From the NCBI GenBank assembly GCA_945877255.1, contig CAMCRE010000003.1:1-64000 (forward strand): a DNA stretch of 64,000 nt. Direction: 5' to 3'. The notes under the pieces are model-generated. The model ran no database searches, was not told where the DNA came from, and saw only the letters and a program-made list of their open reading frames with translations. The position numbers were made by a program, and so were the translations under genes. Below, one piece after another: positions 8,268 through 17,284 of this stretch; position 1 is the first letter of the stretch; every line of letters begins with the position of its first letter. The DNA is from an uncultured Erysipelotrichaceae bacterium (GTDB taxonomy: Bacteria; Bacillota_I; Bacilli_A; Erysipelotrichales; Erysipelotrichaceae).

Positions 8268-9338
8268 TTAATACCTTTCTTTTTCTATCATATTCGCTAT
8301 TTCTAGTTGCTTTGATGGATATAAATGTGCATAGTTTAAAGTTATTGATATACTTTCATGACCTAACCTATCAGCTATTACAACAGGAGAAAATCCTTGT
8401 TCTATTAAATATGCAACATGTGAATGTCTTAAATCATGCACTCTAATTCTTTTTACACCAGATAATTTACAACCTCTATCCATCTCGTGGTGCAAATATG
8501 ATTTGGTAAAATCAAATATCCTTGCTGTAGAATCTAAGTGGTAAAACATATCTAAATAATCTTTAATCTCATCACATAAAAATTGTGGTAATTGAATTAC
8601 TCTATTACTCTTTTCTGTTTTTGGAGATGTTATATAATCTTCTCCCTTCAATCTTTGAAATGATTTAGAAATAGTTAGAGTTTTCTTTTCAAAATTAAAA
8701 TCGTCTTTCGATAAAGCTAACAACTCACCCTCTCTGATTCCACACCAATATAAAATTTCAAAAGCATAGAAACTTTGTGGTTTATCCATTATTTTTTCAG
8801 AGAAACTAGTATATTCATCTTTTGTCCAAAATAGCATTTCCTGAGCCTTTGATTTTCCCATTTTAGTAGTTTTATGTGCCGGATTACTAGTTAAACCATA
8901 GTATTTATTTGCATGATTAAGAATTGCATTAAATTGATTTTGAATTGTTCTCAAATAAGTTTGTGAATAGCTTCTTCCTTTATGATCTGATTTTTTTAGT
9001 AATTCATTTTGCCACTGTAAAATATCAGGTGCAGTTATTTCTGATATAGCTTTTCTTGAAAAATAAGGTAAAATTTTTCCTTCTATAATATGAACCTTTG
9101 TTAAATAAGTGTTATATTTTATTCTCGGCTTCAGGTCATTTAAATATATTTCAACAAACGATTCGAATGACATATTTAAATCTCTAGATTTGCTCGATAA
9201 AAACTCTCTTTCATATTCAAGTGCTTCTCTTTTGGTATTAAATCCTCTCTTAGTATGGATTTGTTTTACACCTTGCCAATCAATATATCTGATGTAAACC
9301 TTCCAAGTACCTCTTAGTTTATCCTTGCTCGCTGACAT
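8268..9338 (-). CDS. Tyrosine recombinase (integrase) of the guaA-associated element
   Basis: This 356-residue protein has a full set of tyrosine-recombinase residues: Arg in GIREGELLAL, HDLRHSH box, GHESIS, and the nucleophile Tyr near 336 in TLNYAHLYP. The N-terminal 60 residues (GTWKVYIRYIDWQGVKQIHTKRGF) form an AP2-like arm-binding domain, followed by a SAM-like core-binding domain (70-165). It resembles the Tn916/phage integrase branch. Its start has AGGAGGTTAATATT upstream. The excisionase-like gene lies 12 bases before it, and the guaA 3' end, a known integration site for such elements, is about 1.1 kb away. Confidence 0.93.
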   Translation of the reverse strand: MSASKDKLRGTWKVYIRYIDWQGVKQIHTKRGFNTKREALEYEREFLSSKSRDLNMSFESFVEIYLNDLKPRIKYNTYLTKVHIIEGKILPYFSRKAISEITAPDILQWQNELLKKSDHKGRSYSQTYLRTIQNQFNAILNHANKYYGLTSNPAHKTTKMGKSKAQEMLFWTKDEYTSFSEKIMDKPQSFYAFEILYWCGIREGELLALSKDDFNFEKKTLTISKSFQRLKGEDYITSPKTEKSNRVIQLPQFLCDEIKDYLDMFYHLDSTARIFDFTKSYLHHEMDRGCKLSGVKRIRVHDLRHSHVAYLIEQGFSPVVIADRLGHESISITLNYAHLYPSKQLEIANMIEKERY

Positions 9339-9350
9339 AATATTAACCTC

Positions 9351-9542
9351 CTATGCTTCTTTAGATATTCCATAACAGTTTTCTTCATAAAACTTCCTAT
9401 TTACTTTTCCAGCAATTACTATCAAGTTTGGGTTATCCTTTAACATTTTTTTATTTAATTCTTGTATCATCTTATACGCTTTCGGTTTTGAGACTCCCCA
9501 ATCTTTGCTAACTTCTTCTGCATCTACATACATCTTTATCAT
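9351..9542 (-). CDS. Excisionase-like HTH protein
   Basis: This 63-residue protein is preceded by AAGGAGG. Its N-terminal half is a winged helix-turn-helix (VDAEEVSKDWGVSKPKAYKMIQELNKKM), as in small MerR-like excisionases. Position next to the integrase and transcription in the same direction suggest a directionality factor that bends att DNA and favours excision. The assignment rests on size, fold prediction and neighbourhood. Confidence 0.65.
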   Translation of the reverse strand: MIKMYVDAEEVSKDWGVSKPKAYKMIQELNKKMLKDNPNLIVIAGKVNRKFYEENCYGISKEA

Positions 9543-9589
9543 TCCTATTCCTCCTTTTTTTATTATCTAGTATCATGATACATATATAG

Positions 9590-9661
9590 TATACTAATAT
9601 TTTCAATTTAAGTCAATAGTTATACTAATAATTTTTAGTTTACTATCTGCATATTAGTATA
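9590..9661. promoter_or_regulatory. Triple operator between xis-like gene and regulator
   Basis: Three copies of a ten-base box lie exactly 31 bases apart: TATACTAATA at 9590-9599 and 9621-9630, and its reverse complement TATTAGTATA at 9652-9661. They occupy the divergent promoter region between the integration genes and the XRE regulator. The spacing is about three helical turns, as in phage-type operator sets. Confidence 0.7.
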
Positions 9662-9685
9662 TCTATTTATTTTTATTATAATATA

Positions 9686-9694
9686 TGTTATAAT
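9686..9694 (+). promoter_or_regulatory. Extended -10 promoter of the element regulator
   Basis: TGTTATAAT is an extended -10 box about 30 bases upstream of the regulator ATG. An AAGGAGG ribosome binding site lies between them. No good -35 hexamer is visible, as is usual for extended -10 promoters. Confidence 0.55.
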
Positions 9695-9724
9695 TAGGTA
9701 TAGTATTATTTAAGGAGGTTTATA

Positions 9725-10324
9725 ATGAACAGTACAACTGTAGGGAATAGATTAAAAGAACTAAGAAACCTAAAAAAAATGACTCAAAAGGAATTTTCAA
9801 CTTTTCTGGGAATTCCACAACCATCTGTATCTGCATATGAAAATTCAAAAAATAGCCCAACTATTGAAGTTTTAATTGATATTGCTAATAAATGTGATGT
9901 TTCCCTAGACTGGTTGTCTGGTAGAACCAACGATCACCCATCTATAACAAGTATGCAAGATATTGTTTCTTTTTTTTACGAACTATCAATGTTAAATGAG
10001 ATTGGATTCAATATTGAAGTAGAAGATAAATTTGATAATGATTTAGAAGATAATAAAAACAAATGGAATGCGAAAATAATATTTTACGGTAACAATGAAG
10101 AAAAACCATCAAACTCAGATGTGTGTAATATTTTAAAAGAGTTATCCGAAAATGTATTTGACCTTGATTCATATTCAATTACAAAAGAGCAGTTTGATGA
10201 ACTAAAATCAAAGTCCATCGAATATTACTCTTCTCCACTAACACAGAAAAAAATTGAAGAATTATCTAGAGATGAAATTTTAAAGAGAAGAATAGAGTTC
10301 TTAAAGAAAAATAATATGTTATAA
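9725..10324 (+). CDS. XRE-family repressor-like regulator of the mobile element
   Basis: This 199-residue protein has an N-terminal Cro/CI helix-turn-helix (about 8-65: LKELRNLKKMTQKEFSTFLGIPQPSVSAYENSKNSPTIEVLIDIANKCDVSLDWLSGR). The C-terminal 130 residues are acidic and helical with no peptidase motif. It is divergent from the xis-like/int operon, and the shared promoter region holds three evenly spaced boxes. It probably controls excision and integration genes. No Ser-Lys autocleavage site is recognisable, so induction by RecA-stimulated cleavage is not supported. Confidence 0.85.
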   Translation: MNSTTVGNRLKELRNLKKMTQKEFSTFLGIPQPSVSAYENSKNSPTIEVLIDIANKCDVSLDWLSGRTNDHPSITSMQDIVSFFYELSMLNEIGFNIEVEDKFDNDLEDNKNKWNAKIIFYGNNEEKPSNSDVCNILKELSENVFDLDSYSITKEQFDELKSKSIEYYSSPLTQKKIEELSRDEILKRRIEFLKKNNML

Positions 10325-10329
10325 AATTA

Positions 10330-10356
10330 AGCTATGGAAATAAAACCATAGCTTTT
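10330..10356 (+). terminator. Terminator after the element regulator
   Basis: Stem AGCTATGG/CCATAGCT with an 8-base loop is followed by TTT, directly after the regulator stop codon. Confidence 0.75.
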
Positions 10357-10360
10357 CATA

Positions 10361-10396
10361 TACAAAAATAACCTAGCGACTACTCACTAGGTTATT
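10361..10396 (-). terminator. Hairpin terminator at the element/guaA junction
   Basis: Ten-base perfect arms AATAACCTAG (10367-10376) and CTAGGTTATT (10387-10396) enclose a 10-base loop. On the minus strand the stem leads into TTTTTG, so it can end guaA transcripts reading into the element. Confidence 0.6.
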
Positions 10397-10407
10397 CGAT
10401 AATTTAA

Positions 10408-10428
10408 TTTGCAAGCATTTTGCAAGCA
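10408..10428. repeat. Tandem decamer repeats next to the presumed att site
   Basis: TTTGCAAGCA occurs at 10408-10417 and again at 10419-10428, one helical turn apart and about 50 bases from the guaA stop codon. Paired short direct repeats at an element end are typical arm-type integrase or excisionase binding sites. Confidence 0.5.
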
Positions 10429-10473
10429 CGACACTTACAAAATAGCTAATTATAAGGCTTTAGAGCCTATTTT

Positions 10474-10496
10474 TAACTACTCCCACTCGATTGTAC
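10474..10496. other. Presumed attachment site at the guaA 3' end
   Basis: The last codons of guaA (encoding IEWE and stop, with the GAGTGGGAGT core read on the minus strand) abut the mobile element. The 3' end of guaA is a documented hotspot for genomic islands and mobilizable elements. I found no second copy in 1-10000, so the partner site should lie outside the window. Confidence 0.6.
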
Positions 10497-12009
10497 TAGG
10501 TGGTTTTGAAGTACAATCATACACTACACGATTAATACCTTTAACCTCATTCACTATTCGACGTGAAATTTTATCTAACACATCATAAGGAATACGCGCC
10601 CAATCAGCACTCATACCATCAATAGAAGTAACTGCACGAATACCAATCGTGTAATCATACGTTCTTTGATCACCCATTACACCAACAGACTGCATATTAG
10701 GTAATGCTGTAAAATACTGCCAAATCTCACGATCTAAACCAGCTAATTTAATTTCCTCACGCAAAATTGCATCAGATAAACGAACTAAATTTAATTTTTC
10801 CGCAGTAACTTCCCCTAAAACACGAATTGCTAAACCAGGTCCCGGGAACGGTTGACGATGAACAATCTCATCAGGTAACCCCAATAAAGTGCCTAAAACA
10901 CGAACTTCATCTTTAAATAACGTATTTAATGGCTCAATTAACTTAAATTTCATATTTTCAGGTAAACCACCTACATTATGATGCGACTTAATTGTTTGTG
11001 CAGTATCTGTTCCCGACTCAATAACATCAGTATATAACGTACCCTGTGCCAAATAATCAATGTTGCTTAACTTACTAGACTCTTCATCAAAAACATAAAT
11101 AAACTCATTACCAATAATTTTACGCTTTTCTTCTGGATCACACACACCTTTTAACTTATCTAAAAAACGTTGTTGTGCATCAATTTTAATTAAATTCATA
11201 CCAAAACGATTTCTAAACGTCTCGACAACACTTTCAGCCTCATGTAATCTTAATAAACCATGATCAACAAACATACATGTTAGTTTTGAACCAATCGCTT
11301 TATAAAGCAATGCTGCCACAACAGCAGAATCCACACCACCACTTAATGCACATAAAACTTCTTTATCACCAACAGTTTCTTGAATTTTACGCACTTCAGT
11401 TTCGATGTAACTTTCAATAGTCCAATTGTTTTTAGCTTCACAAACCCCAAAAACAAAATTTCTTAACATCTCGTTACCATGTACAGAATGACGAACCTCA
11501 GGATGAAACTGAATACCATAAAAACGACGTTTTTTATTAGACATCATCGCTACTTTACACGTACTACTAAAAGCATCTACTTCAAAACCATCCGGTACAA
11601 TATCAACTTGATCACCATGTGACATCCACACAATCTCTTCATCTGATAAATTACTTAATAAAATCGTATCATTCAACTTGTTAATTGTTGCTTTACCGTA
11701 TTCACGCTTCTCACAACTAATTACCTTACCACCTAAATCGAAACTCATCAGCTGCATACCATAACATACACCTAAAATCGGTAAACCTAATTCATAAATT
11801 TGTGGATCAACTTTAAATGCAGTATCTTCATACACAGAATTAGGACCCCCAGAAAATATTATTCCTTTAATATCAGGGTTACGCTTAATTTCCTCAGCAG
11901 TCGTTTTATAAGACTTTAACTCTGAAAAAACACCCATTTCACGCACACGACGAGCAATTAATTGATTGAATTGACTACCAAAATCCAATACTAAAATAGT
12001 ATCTGCCAT
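10477..12009 (-). CDS. guaA: GMP synthase (glutamine-hydrolysing)
   Basis: This 510-residue enzyme makes GMP from XMP, ATP and glutamine in the cytosol. The class I glutamine amidotransferase domain (about 1-195) has the nucleophile Cys in GVCYGMQLM and the His/Glu pair in FHPEVRHS. The ATP pyrophosphatase P-loop is LSGGVDSAV (about 223-231), and the C-terminal dimerization domain ends IEWE. Length is normal. AGGAGG precedes the ATG and overlaps the stop of the small upstream gene. The coding end is intact although an integrative element is inserted against it, so integration keeps the last codons. Confidence 0.98.
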   Translation of the reverse strand: MADTILVLDFGSQFNQLIARRVREMGVFSELKSYKTTAEEIKRNPDIKGIIFSGGPNSVYEDTAFKVDPQIYELGLPILGVCYGMQLMSFDLGGKVISCEKREYGKATINKLNDTILLSNLSDEEIVWMSHGDQVDIVPDGFEVDAFSSTCKVAMMSNKKRRFYGIQFHPEVRHSVHGNEMLRNFVFGVCEAKNNWTIESYIETEVRKIQETVGDKEVLCALSGGVDSAVVAALLYKAIGSKLTCMFVDHGLLRLHEAESVVETFRNRFGMNLIKIDAQQRFLDKLKGVCDPEEKRKIIGNEFIYVFDEESSKLSNIDYLAQGTLYTDVIESGTDTAQTIKSHHNVGGLPENMKFKLIEPLNTLFKDEVRVLGTLLGLPDEIVHRQPFPGPGLAIRVLGEVTAEKLNLVRLSDAILREEIKLAGLDREIWQYFTALPNMQSVGVMGDQRTYDYTIGIRAVTSIDGMSADWARIPYDVLDKISRRIVNEVKGINRVVYDCTSKPPSTIEWE

Positions 12010-12017
12010 ATAACCTC

Positions 12018-12230
12018 CTAGTTCATTACATAAAGCAATGCCGTATCAACGATCATTATCACAAAATCTGTATCAAAACCATATTCAGATTTAATTTCAT
12101 CAACAACAATTTTTTTATTACCGTTATACTTCGTAAATAAAAACTGTATTTTTAAAAACAATTGTTCGATTTCAAATTGTTGGTGGGTTGAAACACCTTT
12201 TAAAAACTGTTCAATATCATATTGATTCAT
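12018..12230 (-). CDS. Small conserved-looking hypothetical protein upstream of guaA
   Basis: This 70-residue acidic helical protein begins at ATG 12228-12230, chosen over an in-frame codon six bases upstream because GAGGTG sits at the right distance. It ends eight bases before guaA, and the guaA ribosome binding site overlaps its stop, so the two form an operon. A -10 box (GTTATAAT, plus ATTATA 12253-12258) lies upstream. I recognise no domain; the [14 protein letters not shown] and IDE-rich pattern suggests a helical bundle. Confidence 0.6.
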   Translation of the reverse strand: MNQYDIEQFLKGVSTHQQFEIEQLFLKIQFLFTKYNGNKKIVVDEIKSEYGFDTDFVIMIVDTALLYVMN

Positions 12231-12336
12231 AAGCACCTCTTTATTGTTAGATATTATAACATTTATATCTCATATAATGCAATTCAATTGGAATGCAAGT
12301 ATAAATATTGTAAACTATAGAAAAGGAAGGTACAAA

Positions 12337-12966
12337 ATGAAAAAACAAATCACACTAAATTATGAATACAACGCATTTGAGCCAATTATCGATGCACTAA
12401 CAATGGAAACACACTATGCTAAACACCACAAAGCATACACTGATAATCTTAACGCATTATTAAATGACACACCAGAATTACAAAACAGATGTGTAAAATG
12501 TATGCTAAGAAATTTCGATAGTTTACCAGAACACGCTAAAAACATTATTAGAAATCATGGCGGTGGTTTTGTAAACCACAACTTATACTTTGATATCATC
12601 TCACCAACACCAACAACTGAGCCAACTGGTGAATTAGCTGAAAAAATCAACAAACAATTTGGTAGCTTAACACAACTAAAAGAAAAACTAGTAGATATTG
12701 CTGTGAAACAATTTGGTTCCGGTTGGGCATGGCTTGCTGTCGATGAAAAAACACATGAATTAGTAACATTATCAACCGCAAACCAAGATTCCCCACTTAT
12801 GCAAGGATATTATCCAATATTAGGAATTGATGTTTGGGAACACGCTTACTACTTAACTTACCGTAATTTAAGAAAAGATCATGTCGAAAAATTTTTAACA
12901 CTAATAGACTGGAAACAAGTTGAAAAACATTACCAAAAGGCCATATCTAAAGATCAAACATGCTAA
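12337..12966 (+). CDS. sodA: Fe/Mn superoxide dismutase
   Basis: This 209-residue enzyme dismutates superoxide. The start is ATG 12337, placed after an AAGGAAGG site; the longer open frame upstream is untranslated. Metal ligands are visible as H26 (METHYAKHH), H81 (VNHNLYF), and D165 and H169 (GIDVWEHAYY). The GGG run before the second His resembles the Mn branch, but metal choice cannot be settled. A Cys-containing insert (RCVKCMLRN, about 51-59) differs from common sequences. The stop overlaps the ATG of the LysR gene, so both are co-expressed. Confidence 0.93.
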   Translation: MKKQITLNYEYNAFEPIIDALTMETHYAKHHKAYTDNLNALLNDTPELQNRCVKCMLRNFDSLPEHAKNIIRNHGGGFVNHNLYFDIISPTPTTEPTGELAEKINKQFGSLTQLKEKLVDIAVKQFGSGWAWLAVDEKTHELVTLSTANQDSPLMQGYYPILGIDVWEHAYYLTYRNLRKDHVEKFLTLIDWKQVEKHYQKAISKDQTC

Positions 12967-13859
12967 TGAAAACGAATTTTGAATATTATAAAGTATTTTA
13001 TTACGTTGCAAAATACAAAAGTGTAACACTAGCTGCAAAAGTGTTAAAAATATCGCAACCCGCTGTAACACAATCAATCAAACAACTCGAAAAAAACTTA
13101 AAATGTAAGTTGTTTTTTAGATCAAAAATCGGAATGGAATTAACACAAGAAGGAAAAACAATTTATAAATACGCTGAAGCAGGCTTTGCAGCATTCCAAC
13201 AAGGTGAAAAACTATTAAAAGATATGTTGTTAATGGAAGAAGGAGAAATCCAAATAGGTGCAAGTGATTTAACATTAAAGTTTTTTATTTTAAAGCATTT
13301 AAACGCATTTAAAAAACAATATCCAAACATTAAAATTAATATCACCAACGCCCCTACACCTTTAACACTCCAACATTTAGCAGAACATAAAATCGATTTT
13401 GCAGTTGTTACAACACCAATCAAAAATATTAAAGACTATGACGTGATACCCGTAGCACAAATACAAGACACATGTGTTGTTGGAGAAAAATACAAACATC
13501 TATCACAATCACCACAACCATTAGATGTTTTAACACAGTTCCCTACTATCGCACTCACAAATGAGTGTAACACTAGACAATACATCGATCAATTCTTATT
13601 CAAAAATCATATTAAAATATCTCCCGATTACAATATTTCCAACTTAGAACTTATTGCTGAATTCGCAAAAGAAAACTTAGGAATTGGTTTTGTTGTGGAG
13701 GAATATGTCAAATCCATGCTTGAAAAAAACGAAGTGTATAAAGTGCAGTTAACTGAATTGCCACGACCACGCTATATTTGCTTAGTGATGAAGAAAAATT
13801 CACCACTATCAAAAGCTAGTGATACACTAGTTAACTATTTTTCAGAATTTAAAATTTAA
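12966..13859 (+). CDS. LysR-family transcriptional regulator
   Basis: About 297 residues. Its ATG at 12966 shares a base with the superoxide dismutase stop, and a second ATG six bases earlier is also possible. The N-terminal winged helix-turn-helix (KSVTLAAKVLKISQPAVTQSIKQLEKNLKCKLFFR) is typical, and a periplasmic-binding-like effector domain follows from about residue 90. Fusion to sod in one message suggests a role in redox or metabolic control, but no target operator is obvious. LysR genes usually diverge from their target, so this tandem order is somewhat unusual. Confidence 0.9.
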   Translation: MKTNFEYYKVFYYVAKYKSVTLAAKVLKISQPAVTQSIKQLEKNLKCKLFFRSKIGMELTQEGKTIYKYAEAGFAAFQQGEKLLKDMLLMEEGEIQIGASDLTLKFFILKHLNAFKKQYPNIKINITNAPTPLTLQHLAEHKIDFAVVTTPIKNIKDYDVIPVAQIQDTCVVGEKYKHLSQSPQPLDVLTQFPTIALTNECNTRQYIDQFLFKNHIKISPDYNISNLELIAEFAKENLGIGFVVEEYVKSMLEKNEVYKVQLTELPRPRYICLVMKKNSPLSKASDTLVNYFSEFKI

Positions 13860-13882
13860 TACGCAATTAGCGTATTTTTTTT
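13859..13882 (+). terminator. Terminator after the LysR gene
   Basis: Stem ATACGC/GCGTAT with loop AATTA is followed by eight T residues, overlapping the stop codon of the LysR gene. Confidence 0.85.
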
Positions 13883-13959
13883 ATACCGTAAAATTTTTAT
13901 CAATTAAGTATTCCAAAATTCAATAAAAAAGTGTATAATAAAATTATCAGGAGGTTTTT

Positions 13960-16587
13960 ATGAAAAAATATGTTTATGCCTTCTATGAAGGCGATGCAAC
14001 AATGCGTAATATTTTAGGAGGAAAAGGCGCTAATTTAGCTGAAATGACTAAACTCGGTCTCCCTGTTCCTTATGGTTTTACTATTACAACCGAAGCGTGT
14101 AATCATTACTACCACAGCAACAAAATAATTACACCAGAAATACAAGCAGAAATTCGACAAGCAATTAGTGAATTAGAAAATATTTCTGGAAAAAAATTTA
14201 ATGATTTACACAATCCACTGTTAGTATCTGTTAGAAGTGGATCACGTGCCAGTATGCCTGGAATGATGGATACTATTTTAAATTTAGGTATGAATGATAC
14301 CGTAGTTGAAGTAATCGCTCAAAAAACAAACAATGAAAGATTTGCTTATGATTCTTATAGAAGATTTATTCAAATGTTTGCGGATGTCGTAATGGGTTTA
14401 TCTAAATCAAAATTTGAAACAATTATTGATGAAATAAAAGAAGAAAAAAACGTTGTTTCTGATCAAGAACTCGATTCCGAAGACTTTAAAGAAATGGTGA
14501 AAAGATTTAAAATCTTCTACAAAAAAAATTTACACACTAGCTTCCCAACTGATCCACATACCCAACTATTATTAGCGGTAGAAGCTGTATTTAAATCATG
14601 GAATAATCAACGTGCTATTTTTTATCGCAAAATGAATGATATTCCACACGATTGGGGGACTGCTGTCAACGTACAAATGATGGTATTTGGTAATATGGGA
14701 GAAGACTGTGCAACAGGTGTTGCATTCTCAAGAAACCCTTCCAACGGTGAAAATCACTTATTTGGTGAATTTTTAATCAACGCTCAAGGAGAAGATGTTG
14801 TTGCAGGGGTACGCACGCCTCTACCAATCGAACAACTCAAAGCATTAATGCCAAACGCATATCACGACTTTGCAACAATTGCCAAAAAACTAGAACATCA
14901 CTATCACGACATGCAAGATATGGAATTTACTATTGAAAACAATAAACTATTTATGTTGCAAACAAGAAACGGTAAACGTACTGCAACAGCTGCATTAAAA
15001 ATTGCATGTGATATGGTAGATGAAAAATTATTAACCGAAAAAGAAGCATTATTAAGCATTAATCCAAAACACTTAGATAGTTTATTACATCCACAATTTA
15101 ATCAGGAAATATTGAAATCCGCAACCATTTTAACAAATGGATTAGCTGCCTCTCCAGGTGCTGCCTGCGGACAAATTGTGTTTACTGCGGAAGACGCTTT
15201 AAAATCACACCAAAATGGTAAAAAAGTGATTTTAGTACGATTAGAAACTTCACCAGAAGATATTGAAGGAATGGCAATTGCTGAAGGAATTTTAACGGTT
15301 CGTGGTGGTATGACCTCACACGCTGCAATAGTAGCACGTGGAATGGGTACATGCTGTGTCAGTGGTGCTGGTGAAATTAAAATCAATGAAGCCAATAAAA
15401 CAATTACAATTAACACAACAACATTAAATGAATTTGATTTTATTAGTATTGATGGTAGCACAGGATTAGTATATGCCGGAGAAATTCCTACTATTCCAGC
15501 AACAATTTCAAAACATTTTGACAGAGTAATGACATGGGCTAAAAAATACAAAAAGCTTAGTATAAGATGTAATGCTGATACACCACAAGATGCACAATTA
15601 GCACTACAATTTGGTGCCGAAGGCATCGGATTAACACGTAGCGAACACATGTTTTTTGAAGCAGATAGAATTAAAGCAATGCGAGAAATGATTGTTGCTA
15701 AAACAACAACACAAAGAAAAAATGCGTTAGCAAAATTACTCCCTTATCAACGCTCTGATTTTGAACAGCTATTTAAAATTATGGAAAACTTACCTATAAC
15801 TATTCGTTATCTCGACCCCCCACTCCACGAATTTTTACCAACATCTAGTTATGACATCGCAAATATTGCAAATGAAATGAAAATTGATGTAGGTGAATTA
15901 AAACAAATCATTACTTCCCTACACGAATTTAATCCAATGATGGGACATCGTGGCTGTCGATTAGCTATTTCTTATCCAGAAATCGCAGAAATGCAAACAA
16001 GGGCAATTATTGAAGCTGCGATTAATATTAATAAGCAGTACAATTATCATGTTACACCAGAAATTATGATTCCATTAATTGGTGATATTAATGAGTTCAA
16101 ATATTTAAAAAACATTATTAAAGAAACTGCCGATAATATTATTATTGCAAACAATGTTAAACTTAACTATAAAATCGGAACAATGATTGAAATACCACGC
16201 GCAGCATTACTAGCTGATGAAATCGCACAAGAAGCTGAATTTTTCTCCTTTGGAACAAACGATCTCACACAAATGACATTTGGTTTTTCTAGAGACGATG
16301 CTGCAAGTTTTTTAACTGCTTACTACGACAAAAAAATATACGAACACGATCCATTCGTAAAAATCGATCAAAAAGGTGTTGGAAAATTAATTCAATTTGC
16401 GACAACACTTGGTAAATCAACACGTCCCGCTTTAAAATTAGGAATTTGTGGTGAACACGGTGGTGATCCAAGCACAATAGAATTTTGCCATCACATCGGA
16501 TTAGACTACGTTTCATGTTCCCCATATCGTGTTCCAATAGCATATATCGCCGCTGCTCAAGCCGCAATAAAATCTCATGATCACTAA
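13960..16587 (+). CDS. ppdK: Pyruvate, phosphate dikinase
   Basis: This 875-residue enzyme interconverts pyruvate, ATP and phosphate with phosphoenolpyruvate, AMP and pyrophosphate. In anaerobes it often runs as a PPi-dependent glycolytic step. The N-terminal ATP-grasp domain starts GGKGANLAEM, the swivelling domain carries the phospho-His in GGMTSHAAIVARGMG (about residue 455), and the C-terminal TIM barrel ends with GICGEHGGDP. Length is standard. CAGGAGG precedes the start, and a -10 TATAAT lies at 13934-13939. The downstream esterase gene overlaps its last 11 bases. Confidence 0.97.
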   Translation: MKKYVYAFYEGDATMRNILGGKGANLAEMTKLGLPVPYGFTITTEACNHYYHSNKIITPEIQAEIRQAISELENISGKKFNDLHNPLLVSVRSGSRASMPGMMDTILNLGMNDTVVEVIAQKTNNERFAYDSYRRFIQMFADVVMGLSKSKFETIIDEIKEEKNVVSDQELDSEDFKEMVKRFKIFYKKNLHTSFPTDPHTQLLLAVEAVFKSWNNQRAIFYRKMNDIPHDWGTAVNVQMMVFGNMGEDCATGVAFSRNPSNGENHLFGEFLINAQGEDVVAGVRTPLPIEQLKALMPNAYHDFATIAKKLEHHYHDMQDMEFTIENNKLFMLQTRNGKRTATAALKIACDMVDEKLLTEKEALLSINPKHLDSLLHPQFNQEILKSATILTNGLAASPGAACGQIVFTAEDALKSHQNGKKVILVRLETSPEDIEGMAIAEGILTVRGGMTSHAAIVARGMGTCCVSGAGEIKINEANKTITINTTTLNEFDFISIDGSTGLVYAGEIPTIPATISKHFDRVMTWAKKYKKLSIRCNADTPQDAQLALQFGAEGIGLTRSEHMFFEADRIKAMREMIVAKTTTQRKNALAKLLPYQRSDFEQLFKIMENLPITIRYLDPPLHEFLPTSSYDIANIANEMKIDVGELKQIITSLHEFNPMMGHRGCRLAISYPEIAEMQTRAIIEAAININKQYNYHVTPEIMIPLIGDINEFKYLKNIIKETADNIIIANNVKLNYKIGTMIEIPRAALLADEIAQEAEFFSFGTNDLTQMTFGFSRDDAASFLTAYYDKKIYEHDPFVKIDQKGVGKLIQFATTLGKSTRPALKLGICGEHGGDPSTIEFCHHIGLDYVSCSPYRVPIAYIAAAQAAIKSHDH

Positions 16588-17278
16588 ATATCGTAATCAT
16601 CCAAAAGTTTGGTGTGTAAATGAAACGAACCAAAACGTTATTTTTTATCTTCACGGTGGAGGGTTCCAATATGAAATGGCACCATATTATTTTGATTTTT
16701 TTGAAAGATTATCACAATCAACAAATAGCAAAATTATTGTGCCGGTTTATCCTAAGGCACCTAAATATAAAGATCAAGAAATTATTGACTTTATCGTTGA
16801 CATATTTCAACAAGTAAAACAAGAAAACAATAATATCATTATTATAGGTGATAGTGCCGGAGGCACGCTAGCATATATTTTAAATCAAATTGATGATTTC
16901 GCTAAATATGTCATTACGATATCGCCATGGACGAATTTACACACCAACAATCCACTAATTTCAGAAATTGAACCAAAAGATAAATTTTTAACAGCAAAAT
17001 TACTACAACAGTTTGCACACGAATTTAGTGATAAATACACATTGGATTCACCAGTTATTAATCCAATTCATATGGTTATCGCCCAACCAGAAAAACATTT
17101 TATTATGATGGGAACACATGATATTTTATATCCAGATGCGTTAATATTCGCACAAAAAAACAATATCACAATAAAAATTTATGAAAAAGCGATTCATTGC
17201 TTCACACTACTAGAACAATATTCTGAAGCATTCAATGATCTTATCAATCAAATTAAAAAGCTAAACATATTCGTTTAG
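16577..17278 (+). CDS. Alpha/beta hydrolase (HSL-type esterase)
   Basis: This 233-residue protein shows the hormone-sensitive-lipase pattern: oxyanion-hole motif LHGGGF near residue 25, nucleophile elbow GDSAGG near 95, Asp in GTHDILYPDA and catalytic His in AIHCF. The substrate is unknown; short-chain esters are usual for the family. It starts inside the last codons of ppdK and is probably translated by coupling. It has no signal peptide. Confidence 0.82.
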   Translation: MITKYRNHPKVWCVNETNQNVIFYLHGGGFQYEMAPYYFDFFERLSQSTNSKIIVPVYPKAPKYKDQEIIDFIVDIFQQVKQENNNIIIIGDSAGGTLAYILNQIDDFAKYVITISPWTNLHTNNPLISEIEPKDKFLTAKLLQQFAHEFSDKYTLDSPVINPIHMVIAQPEKHFIMMGTHDILYPDALIFAQKNNITIKIYEKAIHCFTLLEQYSEAFNDLINQIKKLNIFV

Positions 17279-17284
17279 CTTTTT
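17255..17284. terminator. Bidirectional terminator between convergent genes
   Basis: Twelve-base perfect arms (AAAAAGCTAAAC with GTTTAGCTTTTT) enclose six bases and contain the stop codons of both the esterase (+) and the cupin (-) genes. Each strand ends in a T run. Confidence 0.88.

Noticed and set aside
12244-12336. N-terminal extension of superoxide dismutase
   Set aside because: The ribosome binding site lies just before ATG 12337, and the family starts there; the upstream part is leader and promoter DNA.
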